Shown here: positions 35,965-50,246 of the stretch, piece after piece
Layout of the letters: every line of letters starts with the position of its first letter
How positions within the stretch are numbered: position 1 is the stretch's first letter
Assembly: GCA_036346225.1 (NCBI GenBank)
Contig: JARFIW010001087.1
Location: 682,001-746,000, forward strand
Direction of reading: 5' to 3'
DNA: 64,000 bases
DNA from: Platerodrilus igneus
Taxonomy: Eukaryota; Arthropoda; Insecta; Coleoptera; Lycidae
Position numbers and translations under genes: made by a program
Notes under the pieces: generated by a model
The model's database searches: none
Seen by the model: the letters and a program-made list of their open reading frames with translations, nothing else
What the model was told of the DNA's origin: nothing

Positions 35965-38900
35965 ATGGATTCAAAGGGTTAAATTTGGGGTAAGCAATGC
36001 AATTTCAAACACCTTGTATAGAGAAACAAACAAATTATTTACGCGCAAAATTTATTTCATTTATTTAATTTAAACGGACAAGTATTGACGTATTTTTATA
36101 AGTAATGATTGAAAGGTTAAAGGTACATAAAGAAAACCAGTTTTTAAAACAAATAGAAACGCATAATTAATTTAATTTAGTTTAATTCGACATGTAAAAG
36201 CATTAGAAAACACACCAGGGTATAGAAAATCAATAATCCTAAGGCAAAAGGTTTCTTGGTAACAAACAAGGACGTCATTTGTATCGAATACCGTGAAATA
36301 TAGACTCCAAGAATTGTTGTTCTAAAAGGTCTATAATTAAGAACACCGGCATGTTTAAAAGGTTACCTTCTTCGAATTTATCAGCATAATAAAGCGGGCT
36401 TCAAAGAATATAGTTTTTTACCGTCAGTCGCTTCGAATAACAAGCTAACAAAGTTCTTGAGGAGCGGAGGAGATGCACGATCGGTGATATGCTACAGATA
36501 AAGACGGATATAAAAGCATTGGTTTTTAAAACGCGCGTTCTTATCCACGTGGAGTGATGAGACGCTGTCAGCAATATCGGTTTTCTATAACTCAAGTGGG
36601 GTTTGGAACGCGACATCAAATATGCATAAGACAGAGATAAAAATAGTACAGGCGGAGTTTTATGACGACACAGAACAGTATCATTGGTTGAAATGGATAG
36701 TTTTACAAACGGACGAACATGCGACAGGTGAAAGCGATTTTTTGATCATAGGAATTAGAAAACTGCATTTATTTAGCATGAAAATAAATAATTCGCATAT
36801 TATGCAAAGAGCAAACATGTAACACCCTGTATACGGACCGCAATTAACTTTAATCAATGCCAGTAAGCATGTCTTTCAATAATAGAACACATATTCAGCA
36901 GCAAGATAATTATACATGCAATTAAACTACTTCAAGAAGCGTTCACAAATTTATAAACAAATAGATACGCATGGAATAAGATAAAACCTAGTAAGTCATC
37001 ACGCAATTAAGTATGCGATAAAGGAAGAATATAGTAAAGCGCTCTGATAAGAAACGCACATTTCAAAATAAGCTTTAAATACAAGATATAAACAGAAACA
37101 TGTTGATTTTCATCATTCATGTTACATCAGTTTATTAGTTCAATTCCCCAAAAGCTTTATCTACACAAACAAGAACCATAAGCTAAATTAAAGACCAAGG
37201 TAAATTACAATTTCCAGTAATAATAACAAAACAAGCGGCCAAACATCGTGAAATAATAAAAATACGAGCAGAATACGTAATCACGGAATAATTTCATCAG
37301 AATTAAACTTGTAAGACTCCTAGGAATATCCAAAACAAACTATGGTTGGCTACAAGACTTTGAACGACAATTCAGATAAACCAATGAAATTTAGATAACA
37401 TAAGCTATATAACGCCCAGAGTTTGATAAGAGGCTCAGTCTCAATTTGAACCACGTCGAAGCTGCATCACTGTACTCAAAAATTTACGCGTCAAAATAAA
37501 TTTCAAATTAAATTATTAAAATTTGGGAAAAGTGATGTTATATAATATTTGAGAACAAATTATAGTGAAGATATATGAAAAAGCTTTCGCCGTTTGCTGA
37601 AAAACGTGAGTAGAAATTTGTTAATTAATTTAGGTTAAATATTTATTATGTAGGGCTCTAAGTTGCACCCGGGAAATCTAAGTTGCACCAGGGAAATCTA
37701 AGTTGCACCCGGAAAATCTGAGTAGCACCCAGAAAATCTAATTTGCACCCGAGAAATCTAAGTAAAGCACGAGGAGCACAAAGCAGACCATTGTTTTAAC
37801 GAAGTAACTCGAGTGAAGATAATAAAGGGGTGTTGGTCCACAACATGTAGCAGCAGAGCAAAGGGGAAAACAAAGAAGGACACACCAGGAAAACCACAGG
37901 TCAGGGCTAACTAGGATAAGACATTATTTCAAATTTTAATTTAAACACTGACTATAGTTTTGTATTTTGTAAGGAGTCAACAAAAATATTTTTATACGTA
38001 GAAATTTACGTAAAAAGGGGGAAAGGTCTTGAACGTTCTAGATTTTCCAGTAAAAGTGTCATTTTTGGTGACTTTAAATTATAGAAAGGGAGATACAATT
38101 TTTGGGATAAATAATCTAAATATTATTAATTGAGTTAAGGGTTTATTTGTCAGATTACAAAACTGTGAAGTGTAGATATTATTTCTTTTCATTATACAAA
38201 TATTGATCGACTTCGTTTTATCATTCTGAGCAGATAAGATTTAAGGGAAAAGGGATAAATTATTTGATCATCGTAACGTTGTGCACCCTGTGTGAAATAA
38301 ACTGAGCTAGCCGTGCCATAATTAAAATTAGAATATTAGAAAAACACAGAGCTGTGGCGGACAGAAGGAAACTGGACGTTTATTACATCGGCGTGCGGCG
38401 TTATCATATCAATATATACGATTGTAACAATTTTTTTGACGTCTGCAAATCACCTATATGTTATTTGTTAAATACGTCATTTTGTCTATTCGATTAAACA
38501 AGTAAATATCGTCATTCAAATAAATATCCGTATTGGGATCGTGTAGCCCATTCGTAATGCAGAGATTACCTTCTAGTGCTAGTTAGGTTGCCAACAACAG
38601 GCGTTGGTTGTTTGAATAAATACCTCAATGTCAAGCGACTTTGAAATACTATGCGCAGCGTGCCAACTCATCAGTCTGGCTTGGGCACTTGATAAGAACA
38701 CATCATGCAGAAGGATAGTGTTCTAGCCAGCAATTTGCGTGTGGCCTTACGCCTAGATGTTTAATTCAAGTGCAACATCCACTTGAATAAGTGTTTTTAA
38801 TAATGTTAAGCACATAGATTTAATTCCTAAAACAAACTAAATAAACTTGTTATAGCGCTCTTCAATTTGACCGTAATATTTTTGATTTAATATGAACGTT

Positions 38901-41900
38901 CTTCAATTTAATCGTAATACTTTTGTTTTAATCTAAACGTCCTTCAGTTGTAGTAATTATTTTCAATATAATATAATTTTCTTCGATATACATAATTTAT
39001 TTAAGTTTAATATAATCCTTTAATTGCAATGATGTTTTATTCGAAAGAAAATGCTTGGCAAATGTTCGGTATTTACAAGTAAAAAAGTGGATAATTACGA
39101 TCAACATGATTGTTTTGTAACGAATGAAATGCCGTAAAAGAGAGAAGCATAGCGTTTTCTAATAGCTGTTGGATTGGATTTTGGTTTGTTTCATTTTTGC
39201 AAGGAAGAAATACACTTCAAGTTTGTATAATTGGGTCCAAGAGGCGTACAGTTGGTTGGCTGCGTTACAACATGTGGACAGCGACGTCATTTTTGTTTAT
39301 CGAGGCACAATGTGTAAGCACATCTGGTTTATACAAAGTAACACTGTCATATAAACAAGAACCTGGCTATACAAGGTAAGCCTTCTTTATTATTTTCACA
39401 TGACGTCCGCATTTAGCCAACATTGGTACAAGGCAACATATTAAGCATAACAGTGTAATGACCAACGATTATTATTTTGCTTAACAAATTATAAAGGACT
39501 CTTGATGTTTTGTAATTATCAACATTTAAATCCAGAGTTGTACCTGTTATTATTACAAACGAACTTAAACACCTTAATTGAGCTCTGATTAAAGTTTTCA
39601 TTTATGTGTAATTAGACTTAAAGAAAATATAAAAGTTAAATTATTAGATTTTTGAAATTTGCAAATACACCTGTAAATCTATTAACAGATCTGATATTTT
39701 GGGTATTGATCTGAGATAGCTTTGTAACGAAAAGAAATGCTTAACATATTTGATGTATATATTTTGTACATACAATCTTTTATCATGAAGCAACATTTGA
39801 TTAAAGAATCATCATTTAGTTCATTTAATTAATTGTTTTATTTTGAACAAGTGAGTTCAAAAATAGGGTAATTCGACCAAGGAATAAAAAGCATAAATAC
39901 CTTCAATATAATTATATTTGTAGCTCCCATTTGACGAAGGAGCACTGATAGCACTTTCAAAATTTGATGCCTAATATTTGTGTGTATAAAAGTGTGTGCA
40001 TAATTGATATTTATAGCTTTTCTTTTTATGAGGTAGCAAGAGTACACCTCTTGTGTTCACCTTTGTTAATTTAATCCAATTTTCTTTACAGCTCCTGCCT
40101 AAGCAGTAAATACAATATTCCTCTCTAAGGATTCCCAAGTCCCCCTTAGGGAAACTCTGTGTATAAAACTTAATGATTTGGTAGCGCCCTTCCCATACCC
40201 CTATTTTGGTATAAGTTGAGTCAGTAAGTAAATAATGATTTGTAAAAAGAACCACGACCAATCCTCATAAGCTCTACCTGAGGAATAGACCCCTAGCATA
40301 GTTGGAAGATAGTTGCGTTCCATCATTTTAAGGAAATACTTCCTTAAAGTTCACTAGTTTCATCAAACTATATTAAAGAACCCAGGAACTACTTTAATTA
40401 TTTAATTAACCAAATAAATAAAGTAGTCTATGTAAGAGGATAATAATATGAAATTATACTAAATTATTGCCATATAACACAAAATTGTCATTGCCCAAAA
40501 ATTTTCATTCATTAGAAATGCTTAATTTCGATAAATCAAGGAAAAATAGACCAGTACTGGCATGTACCCTTATATTAAAAATAGAAAGCGACTATTATAT
40601 ACATAATCATAATATGGCACGTTTTTCATGCAGAATCAATAGTAAAGACGGTGGGTTAATTCCTCAGTGATCGGGGTAAAATAAGTTGATACTAGATAGC
40701 AATTTACAGCCGACAAAATATGGTTATTTACCATCGATTCCTTATGTTGCTTCTGAATATGATACTGTGTGAACCATTCGTCAAAGATGTTCTTTAATCG
40801 CAAAAAAACCCAATAATAAATAAACTGTCATAACATTTGATCAAGCCATCTATTATAAAGCAAAGCAAATCCAGTGGATGAAACCTGAAGAAACTAAACA
40901 CGTCATTGGTGGTTTTCACAGTATGATGAATTTTTTTAAATGGCTAAATCTGGTCTATCTGATGTTTGACTAGACAGTGGCCAATATGGAGAAGCTACGA
41001 TATCTGGTATTCCGAATGGCAAAAAATGGAATAAAGGTATCAGAGCTCACAAGTTTACATAGGAAAGAATTCTAATATCGATTTTTGAACAATGGCTCAA
41101 AGGTTGCAATAGTGAGTCCATCAATACCCCGAATCTTGTATATTTGACTACAACAGAAATAGTACAGAATATTAAAGCAAAGAATACATCGGATTTCAAA
41201 ATTATAGTGGAACTATGGAAAAGTTTATCCACAGAATTTTCCGAATTTATTGAATCACAACACCCAATTTTCAAATTCTAGACTTCATATCTATAACTAG
41301 TGGAAACACCCTTAGGATTTCTTTATAGTGAAAGAGATGGTAACTGAAATTACATTTGGATAGTTTTCATAGAATGTTACCATTGTCTTTTGCATTTGAC
41401 CACGATGGGGAGTTATATATCTTGTGAATATGCAAAATGTGTCTGAATTTGCCCCAGGCATATATGATGAATTTTTTAGAGGCAACTACGTTGTGAAACA
41501 CTTAGCAGGAAATTTTAACCAGCTTTCGGTAGATGCAGCATTAGAGCATATAAATAATACCTCTAAAAAACTGGTGGCATTGTGGGATTGACAAAAAATA
41601 GTACAAGATTAGATGAGCGGTTCTTGAGTTTCAATACTATAGGAACATTGATAGAAAGTTTCGTAACTCAATTGACATGAAATGTAATCCACATAGTAAA
41701 TATTGAAACTGCTCCACAGAGACTAAAAATTGACGAAGAGACAGTATTCAGAATTGAAGCACAATTTGTCAGATTTCAAGTTTTCACAGAGTCACATGAG
41801 AAACTAATATGTATCTTCACCAAAGAGCTAGCATCAGAACAAATGTAGGAATCGTTACTCAGGCACAATTCATAGGGGAAAACGCACCATGGGATTTTTG

Positions 41901-44900
41901 TCAAATTATACATTCCAAAGTTTTCTACAATCCACTAAAAAAATAACATAAAAACATTTGAAAGCTGTATATCGAAGAAAAAAATTAAAACGACAAAAAA
42001 AATGACTGCAAGGACAGGAATTTTTGCAGAAAATTTTGTCTGCGAAAGAATCGTGTTGAGACATAAATTATGAAATGATATTCAAACATGAGTTGTCTCA
42101 GTTTCCAAAATCCTTAGCACCTAATGGAATACTTTCAACACCTAGTAACAAAAGTTCACTTGGAAATCTAACACAATCGTACACAATAAGTTGGAAAGAT
42201 CTACCACCTAGCAATCTCCAAACATGCAACCTATTCGATGGTATGGCATTGGTTCAAGCGATAAGAAAACCATCTGGTGCTAAGACATTTGGAGATTATG
42301 TATCCATTTTTGAATCAATTGTATTCAGAAACCCATACAATGCAGAGAGGATAGATTTGGTAATGGATCATTATCAAACTATTTCAATTAAACATTTTAC
42401 CTGAGTAAAAAGGGGTTTGAAGGAGACGATTGAGCAAAATATCGACAATGTTAATACTGTTTTGTCACAACAATGGCATTTGTTTATCCATTCAGTAAGT
42501 AACAAACGCTCTCTAACGTCATTTTTATCCAATGATATATATCAACAACCAATGACTAGGCCTTTTAAATTCGCTACCAGTGGAGGATTTTTTAATGTAC
42601 GGTAATATGAAGCAAATTATGACATGGAAAATAATTTCATCAGTTCAACACAAGAAGAGTCAACACTCATATAATTATACATGTACCTTCAGCTAAATCC
42701 GAAGAATACAAACGTTGCAAAAATACAGATGTCTTGGTGTTGTTGGTGCATTTCAAAGAAGTTCTAACAGAAGAAGTTTGGCTGATAGTTAGACAAAAAG
42801 ACAATAAAAAATTCATTAATGTTCACGACATTTAGATGGACAGTGAATTCTGGAAGATAGACAATACTTTACATCCACGATCCACATGTGCACGTGCACA
42901 GGCCTGCACAGTGAGAAAATTAGGCCCTATTATGCTGTATTACGGAGCACCGTAACACCTTTTATACGCGTAGTAAGTTAATATGCCCCTTACAGAAAAA
43001 ATTAAAAAATGGTTAGAATGGTAAATGTACAACGCACATGATTTATTGAAACACTCTTTTCGAAGAAAAAAACAATAGCTAACGTCTTATTGTGACGGAA
43101 ACAAAAAAAAATGTATTCTAAATTGTTTGTCAGAGAAAATCACGTTTGAATATTCATGAGCTCCATTTGAGACTGTGTATTTCAGAAACTTTGATAAACA
43201 TTTCAATGACTCACATATGACATAGAACATTCCGGTTTGAACAGAAATAATTGCTTCATTTTTCTCATTGCATTTACTTGAAGAAGAAAAATAGAGTAAA
43301 ATTTACATCCACCCCTTTTTCCATCCCCTGCAAGGACAATTTTTTGACGACCTCATGATAACATATCTGATTATGACGGAGAACAGCTTAAGATCAATTA
43401 TTGCTTTTATCACAGCATTGCACATGACATGACGCAATTATCGGGTATCTGAACTCTACTATTATTTGAAATCTAAAATATATGTTTTAATTTTATAATT
43501 AATTTCTTTTTTTCTGTTATTGCAAATTATTGCAATTTCTTTTATTTGGTTGATTTTTGAGGACAAATAAAGAACCAAACGTTTGGTATTATCTAAAGCA
43601 GCTAGAAGCTACTATGTCACTATAAAAATGTTGTTCAATCACCGTTTTCGAGAGAAATGTTTACTTTATGCGATTGCACTTGCATTCATCCCCAACAGCT
43701 ACATTTGCTATTTTTTTAAAAGGCTTTGTATAAAACATCTTCCTGAGTGATACACCGTAAACATAATTAACCCATTTTTAAATTTGATTTGATACTTTTG
43801 ATTAATGTGAAGGAGTTATTTCTATTATGTTTTATTTTACTGTATTTTAAAAATTCAAACAATAAAACTTTAATGGATATAAGTGCATGCCATGGTTATG
43901 TATGTTTATGTTGTAACTATGTGTGTTGTAATTACTAAATAACTATTTAGATGTTGCAACTCTATTTAAAAACTATATTTTGAAAAGCTTCAAAATTTTG
44001 CTTAAGCAATTGAACAAACCAAGCATTTGTTATGGTTTCTACATGTCAAGATGAAGTTTAAACGACACTAAAATCAATTATCATGTTTTTGTTAAAATTA
44101 ATTTTTCTCTATATAGTTTTTTAATCTAAATAGACATGTTCATAATAAGGCTAAACTGTATGTATTGCCTATGAATTTGTACAATTATTTTGTCACTTAA
44201 TTATTAAATATTAGGATACGGGTAACATCCTGCAGGATCTTTTAAAATGAAATTTGATAATAGTATCCATGCATATATCGGTCAATATTTAAGCTTTACA
44301 AATTTAATTCTACATAAACTTCCATGCAAGTTTTATATGGTTGATATTAAACTGAAGTTGAACTGGTTGCAAAACCTGTTTAGTCAGAGTTTTCTAAGGC
44401 TTGTGTGTTTTTATTATTTAAAATATAGTTTATTTTAAGATATTTCAAGTATATTAGCTAAACCAATATTAAGTGCATAAAATGTGTCTGGAATATGCTA
44501 GTATGTTCCAAAGATTAGTGTTGAGCATTTTCAATCATTTTGGAAGTCATTTCCAAAAAACATTAACATATTGTAACGCTCAAAGAAGTGATTGGCAACT
44601 ACAAGGGTGCACTTAAAGATGTTATAAAGCTTATTAAAGGGAACCTTCTAGAATGTTATTTGAATAAAACTAGATTCTCTCTTCTCTTTTGTATTTGAAA
44701 TAATCAAAACAATTGAATAAACATATCTTGGGAATTTAATCGGTTCAGTTTAATCCAAATTACAGTTTAGTTATGAACAATTTTAAGATAAACTAGATTA
44801 AGTGTTAAACTAAATCTCTTACATCAACATAAATTAGAAATAGTGATAAATAAATTAATAGTGCTTCCAGTATTAATTAAGAAGATATATCGTTGCTTTA

Positions 44901-47900
44901 AGGAAATTAGTGCAATAACATTAATAGTGGTTAACTTGGAATAAATTACCATAAGTACATTGTATTTTCACTGAAAATACGAGTAAACAGGCTTGCATTT
45001 AATCAATAAATGAAGTATTGTTACAAAATTATGTGTGTTCAAGTTCCAAACTCAACAATTGACTGGGGTAAGAAAACTTTTGCATTTTTTTTTATTGCTT
45101 ATATGGTACTAATGATATAAAGCGGTCACAAACAAGTATGTTTATTGATGACTACATTGGAAATATTGTTGTTGCGATTAATGTTTACGTTATAATTGTA
45201 ATGTTCCGTAACCGTTCACTATTTATAATTCACCTTGTATATATCATAAAATACTCGTGCATACCTAATCGATTTCTATACATTATCCCTACCTACATTA
45301 AACTAACCAAAAACAAGGAACAGATAACAGACGAGAGTGCTCGAGCATCCTTCAAGCAATCAACACGCGTCCTTCGGTATGCCGTGCATCTGGCGCGTTA
45401 AAAGGCATAATCACTTAATAAATGTTACATGGAAGTGCGTGACAAAGTGAACATTGAAGCAAGAGACAATTCATCATCAAGTGTAAGCCGTTTCGTCACT
45501 TCAAACAACAAGAATATAGTCGAAACTACACCACATGTCAAATCAAGGTTAGTTATCCAATCATTTATACTACAAAACAATCTGTTATAATTATTATCTG
45601 ATTATCCATTATTTTGCTGGTCGTTTAGACTGTTAACCTATCATTTAATCAGCATACACAAGTCAACACCAAGCCTAGCTTGTTTTCAAATACGCATGCT
45701 ACAACTTGGTACTTCGTTAACTATACTTTTCACTCCCTAAACAACAACAACGTGTGTTTTCAAATACGAACGCGTTATGTAATATTGTGATAATCCCAAT
45801 CTTTAAAGATACAGTACATAATGAAGGTTTGTTTTCAATTACTTGACAAACAGGTCTTATACAAACACGAGAATTATTATTTTTTTATTCTATTTGCTCG
45901 GTATTCACCATAAGAGTTAATTTTTGGTACTGCAAAAATATTCCTGAATTTGATATTAGCTGAATATTGCATAAAAATATTTCTAGGAGGCAAAAATAGA
46001 AAACGCGCACCGTTTATTAGATGAATGCCGACAATTCTTTGAAACATTTTAGCAACAACGTTACTAATATGGTCAGTCTATGAAATGAATTGAAGTGGTA
46101 GTAGTGGAATATATTACAGAATGTCACTACATCATAACTGTAACCTTTTCAGGCGCTTAGAATATTACATGTAACACTATAGCGTTGCCACGACAAACAA
46201 ATAATATTTTTTTATTTAGTAGGTTCTTTTCAGCATTTGAAAAAAAGGATTTAAAAAGCCATTTTAGAATCGTGTTACCTGTATTAAGAATCATTTCTGC
46301 GTGGTTATTTAATTTTAATCAACATAAAGTTCTCTTTAGAATCTAGTGGTGCAAATAAGACTCTAAATCCTTTCTGTTCCATAAATAATATAATACTATA
46401 CCAAGAAATCAGTTACAACAAGCACCGTCTCTTCAAAATCAAACTGTACAAATCAACAGCAATAAACGTAAGTTATAAAATCTATTTACAATAAAGAGTA
46501 TAGGAGGGCGTTGTACCTAGGAACAGTTGTACCTAAGGACATACCGATAATTTTCATTAGTGGATAGATTTAAGTTTGGTTTTGTACAGGCAACATATCT
46601 TCCTTTCCTTCTTCTATGGCTGCGAACAATTTCTGGATGCAATTCACGTGTGGTTATTACTGACAAATCTTTGATTTCAGGCCTATAAAGTAAGTTGTCA
46701 TTATTATTTTCTGTTTATTATAGAATAAGTAAATATGTTTTAAATGTTGTAATTATAATAACAAGATGGCTTAGTAAAGAAACTACTGTTGGCGATGTTT
46801 GAGATTACTCTGCTTAACCTCAAAAAAGTTTCGACTTATTTTTAAAAGTTTGAAATAACATGACGTACCTCGGGTCAAAACATCTGATACATCATGAGCT
46901 ACTTAATTTTGTTACGAAACTCACATCACATTATTATTCAGAATTAAAAATTAGTATTAAATTTAAAAATGAATAAAAAGCCTTAACCACAAAAATATTT
47001 AAAATACTAGATACGTATTTCTACCACTTTGTGGTTATCATCAGTAAGAATTTGCAATTAAATAATATTAGCTGTTGTTCCGGAATACTCCTCACCACTT
47101 AGGCTGAAGTGAACCTTCCCAATGCCAGCCTGTGGGTGAAGAGAATATCCTCGATAGTGTTTAAAGCAACATTAAAGTAAATTGTATGTTGGGAAGGTTC
47201 ACTTCAACCTAAGTGGTGAGGAGAATATCCTCTGAAGTGTTCCAGAACAACAGCTAATATTATTTAATTGCAAATTTTTACTGATGATGACCACATAGTG
47301 GTCGAAATACGTATCTAGTATTTTAAATATTTTTTATGGTTAAGGGTTTTTATTCATTTTTATTCAAATTGTGCCACAGCGTACCTGTAGATCATTAATA
47401 AAATTTAAGCTGTGTTATTATTACTTAATCTTGTTTCAGGTGTTAAATGCCAAGAACTTAGTTGCAAAAGGAAAGGCCTCAGCCAAGTATACTAAGTATT
47501 GGAGCAGCTGTTAATAATACTGTGAGAAATAAAACTACTTCTTGTTGCTGAAGGTAAATGTAGTGTATCCAATGCAATGGCTCTTCATGTTACAGAATTC
47601 AAGAACTCGGAAGTGGAATTGTATAAATATAATTCTCATTACGATACACATAAAGTGTTCAGTATGGAACAGGAAAAGATACTAGTGAAATATTTGAAAC
47701 GATCTTCTTTCTTTATTGTTCTTGATGTATGCACGCTAGCCTTCCAGTTACAAAAGGAAAATACAATTAAATATTCATGTAATTGGGATTCGAATCAGTG
47801 TGATGGAGAAGAATGGGCAAGGGTGGTTTGGGTCTGGTCACGCACAAGAAATTACACTTCGAAAGCCTGAACCAACAAGTTTCTCGAGGGCAACCTCTTT

Positions 47901-50188
47901 CAAAAGGGAAACTGTTGTTTGGTTCTGTAACACTTATACCAATGCTCTTAGTCATCATAGTATTGACCCTGCCAAAATCTACACGGCAGATGAATAACGC
48001 CTGTCAACTAAAATTTTTGCTCAGAAGGGCATGAAAGCAGTAGTGTTACGCTTTATTGTGTAAAGCTAAAAAATTAAGTTTATTAATTTAAAGTTAAGAA
48101 CTTTTAGAATTCAAAAAAAATCGCCGCTCAATACTCAATTTTTGTTGATGCTGTGAAACCCCGGGATTATTAGTGTTCACACAGGCTTTGACGTAATTCG
48201 CGTACCTTTGCATACCAGAGCGTTGACCTAAGGCTTTGTGTGTGAGAAAAAGTCACTTTACCATGAACGCAAGCGGAGGTGCGCCAATCTCGGTTGCATA
48301 GGAGAGACGTTTAAGATGAGGAACTCCGTTTAGCTCTACAGCTACCATTCCGACTTACGTGGAGTACAATTACTGTACAGTCTACCGTGTAGTGATATTG
48401 CAAGTGCTTACTTCCGTTCCTTCCCTCTTGCCCCTATCTTAGGGTATCGTTTAGTGAGACACCACGAGCGAGCAGCGACCCACAACAGGGACCACAGCAA
48501 AGAACCGCCTCTGATCGTAATAATAGGAAAAGAGGTGTCAATGTTACGATGATGGTGGCCTTTAACACGATTAGCAATAGTGTGCCACCGATGTTTGTGT
48601 TTCTACGAGTTCCCTTTAGGTAATATATGTTGAAGGGAGCTCTACCAGACTCCAAGGAAGATGCTGAAGCATCAGGATGATCAAATGACGTGATTGTTCT
48701 TCAGTTTTTGCATCATCATTAGGTCTTCAGTACTGAAACTGGTAAGCCGCATACATTCATTGTTTCCCATTCTGAGATAACCTACATGTTTCCATTAAAT
48801 TTTTACAGCCTACATGTTTCACTATCCGATCTAGGTATCTCTGCCTCCTATTTTCCCCATTTTTGCATGAAATATATACTGCACTATTCCATAAATGCCT
48901 TAGAATATGTCATATCCTTCTATTCCTCCTATTTTTTTTTTGTTTACCACATATATCCTTATTTCCCTAGTATTTCTAGAACTTCCTTGTTATTTATTAA
49001 CTTTATCTGTTTATGATATCATCATCTTAAATCTGAAGCATGATATTCCAAGAGAGTTCTACGTTTTTCCTGTCTGCTACTCCTGCTGTCCCTATTTATT
49101 AGCCGTACAGTGCTCTGCTCCACACATATGTTTTCAACAATTTTTGCCTTGTTTTGATGTGTGTTGTCTTTGAACATACCAGCCCTTTTCCGATAGATAC
49201 AATTCAGTTCCTTTTTTATTGTTTTCTAAACATAATGTACCCTATTTCACTCATAGTCAATGGTATGTGATGGAGGTTAAGCAACCTGCGGCTACTAAGA
49301 TCCCCCAACACTTAGACATTTGCTGAATGATTAGTTTTCCAACAAATCCCTTTGTATAATCAACATTAGTTTAGAATATTGCAAAACCAACACTTGTAGT
49401 TGTTTACAATAATCATCAGGTTTAAGCACAATTATTTTTTCTTCGTTATTAGGTTCCGTCTTGGAACTGCTTGGATGTGTACCTCCATTGATTTCTATTC
49501 TAAGCTAACCTACACATTTGCCTGAAATTCCCATAGCCCAGATACAGCTTGGTTCCACCTCCAATGTTTTCTAAATATATACCCTATTTCACGGATATTC
49601 AGTGGTATGTAAAGGGGGTTAAGCAACCTGCGGCTGCCAAGATCCTCAAATACTTAAACATTTGCCGAATTAATAGTTTTCCAATAAAACCTTTTACACA
49701 ATCGACATTAGTCGAGAATATTACAAAACCAATACCTGTAGCAGTTTATAATAATCATCAGGTTTAAGTACAATAATTTTTTTTCGTCATTAAGTTTTTC
49801 GCGAGATAACCTACACATCTCCCTGAATCTCCTGTGGCCTACATCTCTGACTTGTGCGCAATAGTCTAACCTAGGTGTACCTCTACATCTCTTTTTTCTA
49901 TCTCTGCTTCTAATATATTCCACACTATTCCGTCATGCCTTAGTAAGTGACCCCATCATCCTATTGCTCTTATTTTTCTTCCCCTATCATTTCTAAAACC
50001 TCTTTGGACTTAACTTTGTCTGTCCATGATACCTTTATCATACGTCTGTAGCACCACATTGTCCGCTTTTTCTACTGGTAGATTTTGCAGCACTTCATTA
50101 ATCATGTGAAACCATCACTAGAAGGCTCAATTATTTTAGCGCTAGATAATCACGAAAGTCATGTTTCTGTGCCAACTGTCTCTTGTGC

Positions 50189-50246
<58 letters not shown>

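Noticed and set aside
37657..37767. CRISPR-like short repeats
   Set aside because: Units are contiguous with no unique spacers, imperfect, and in a eukaryotic intron. It is a simple minisatellite.
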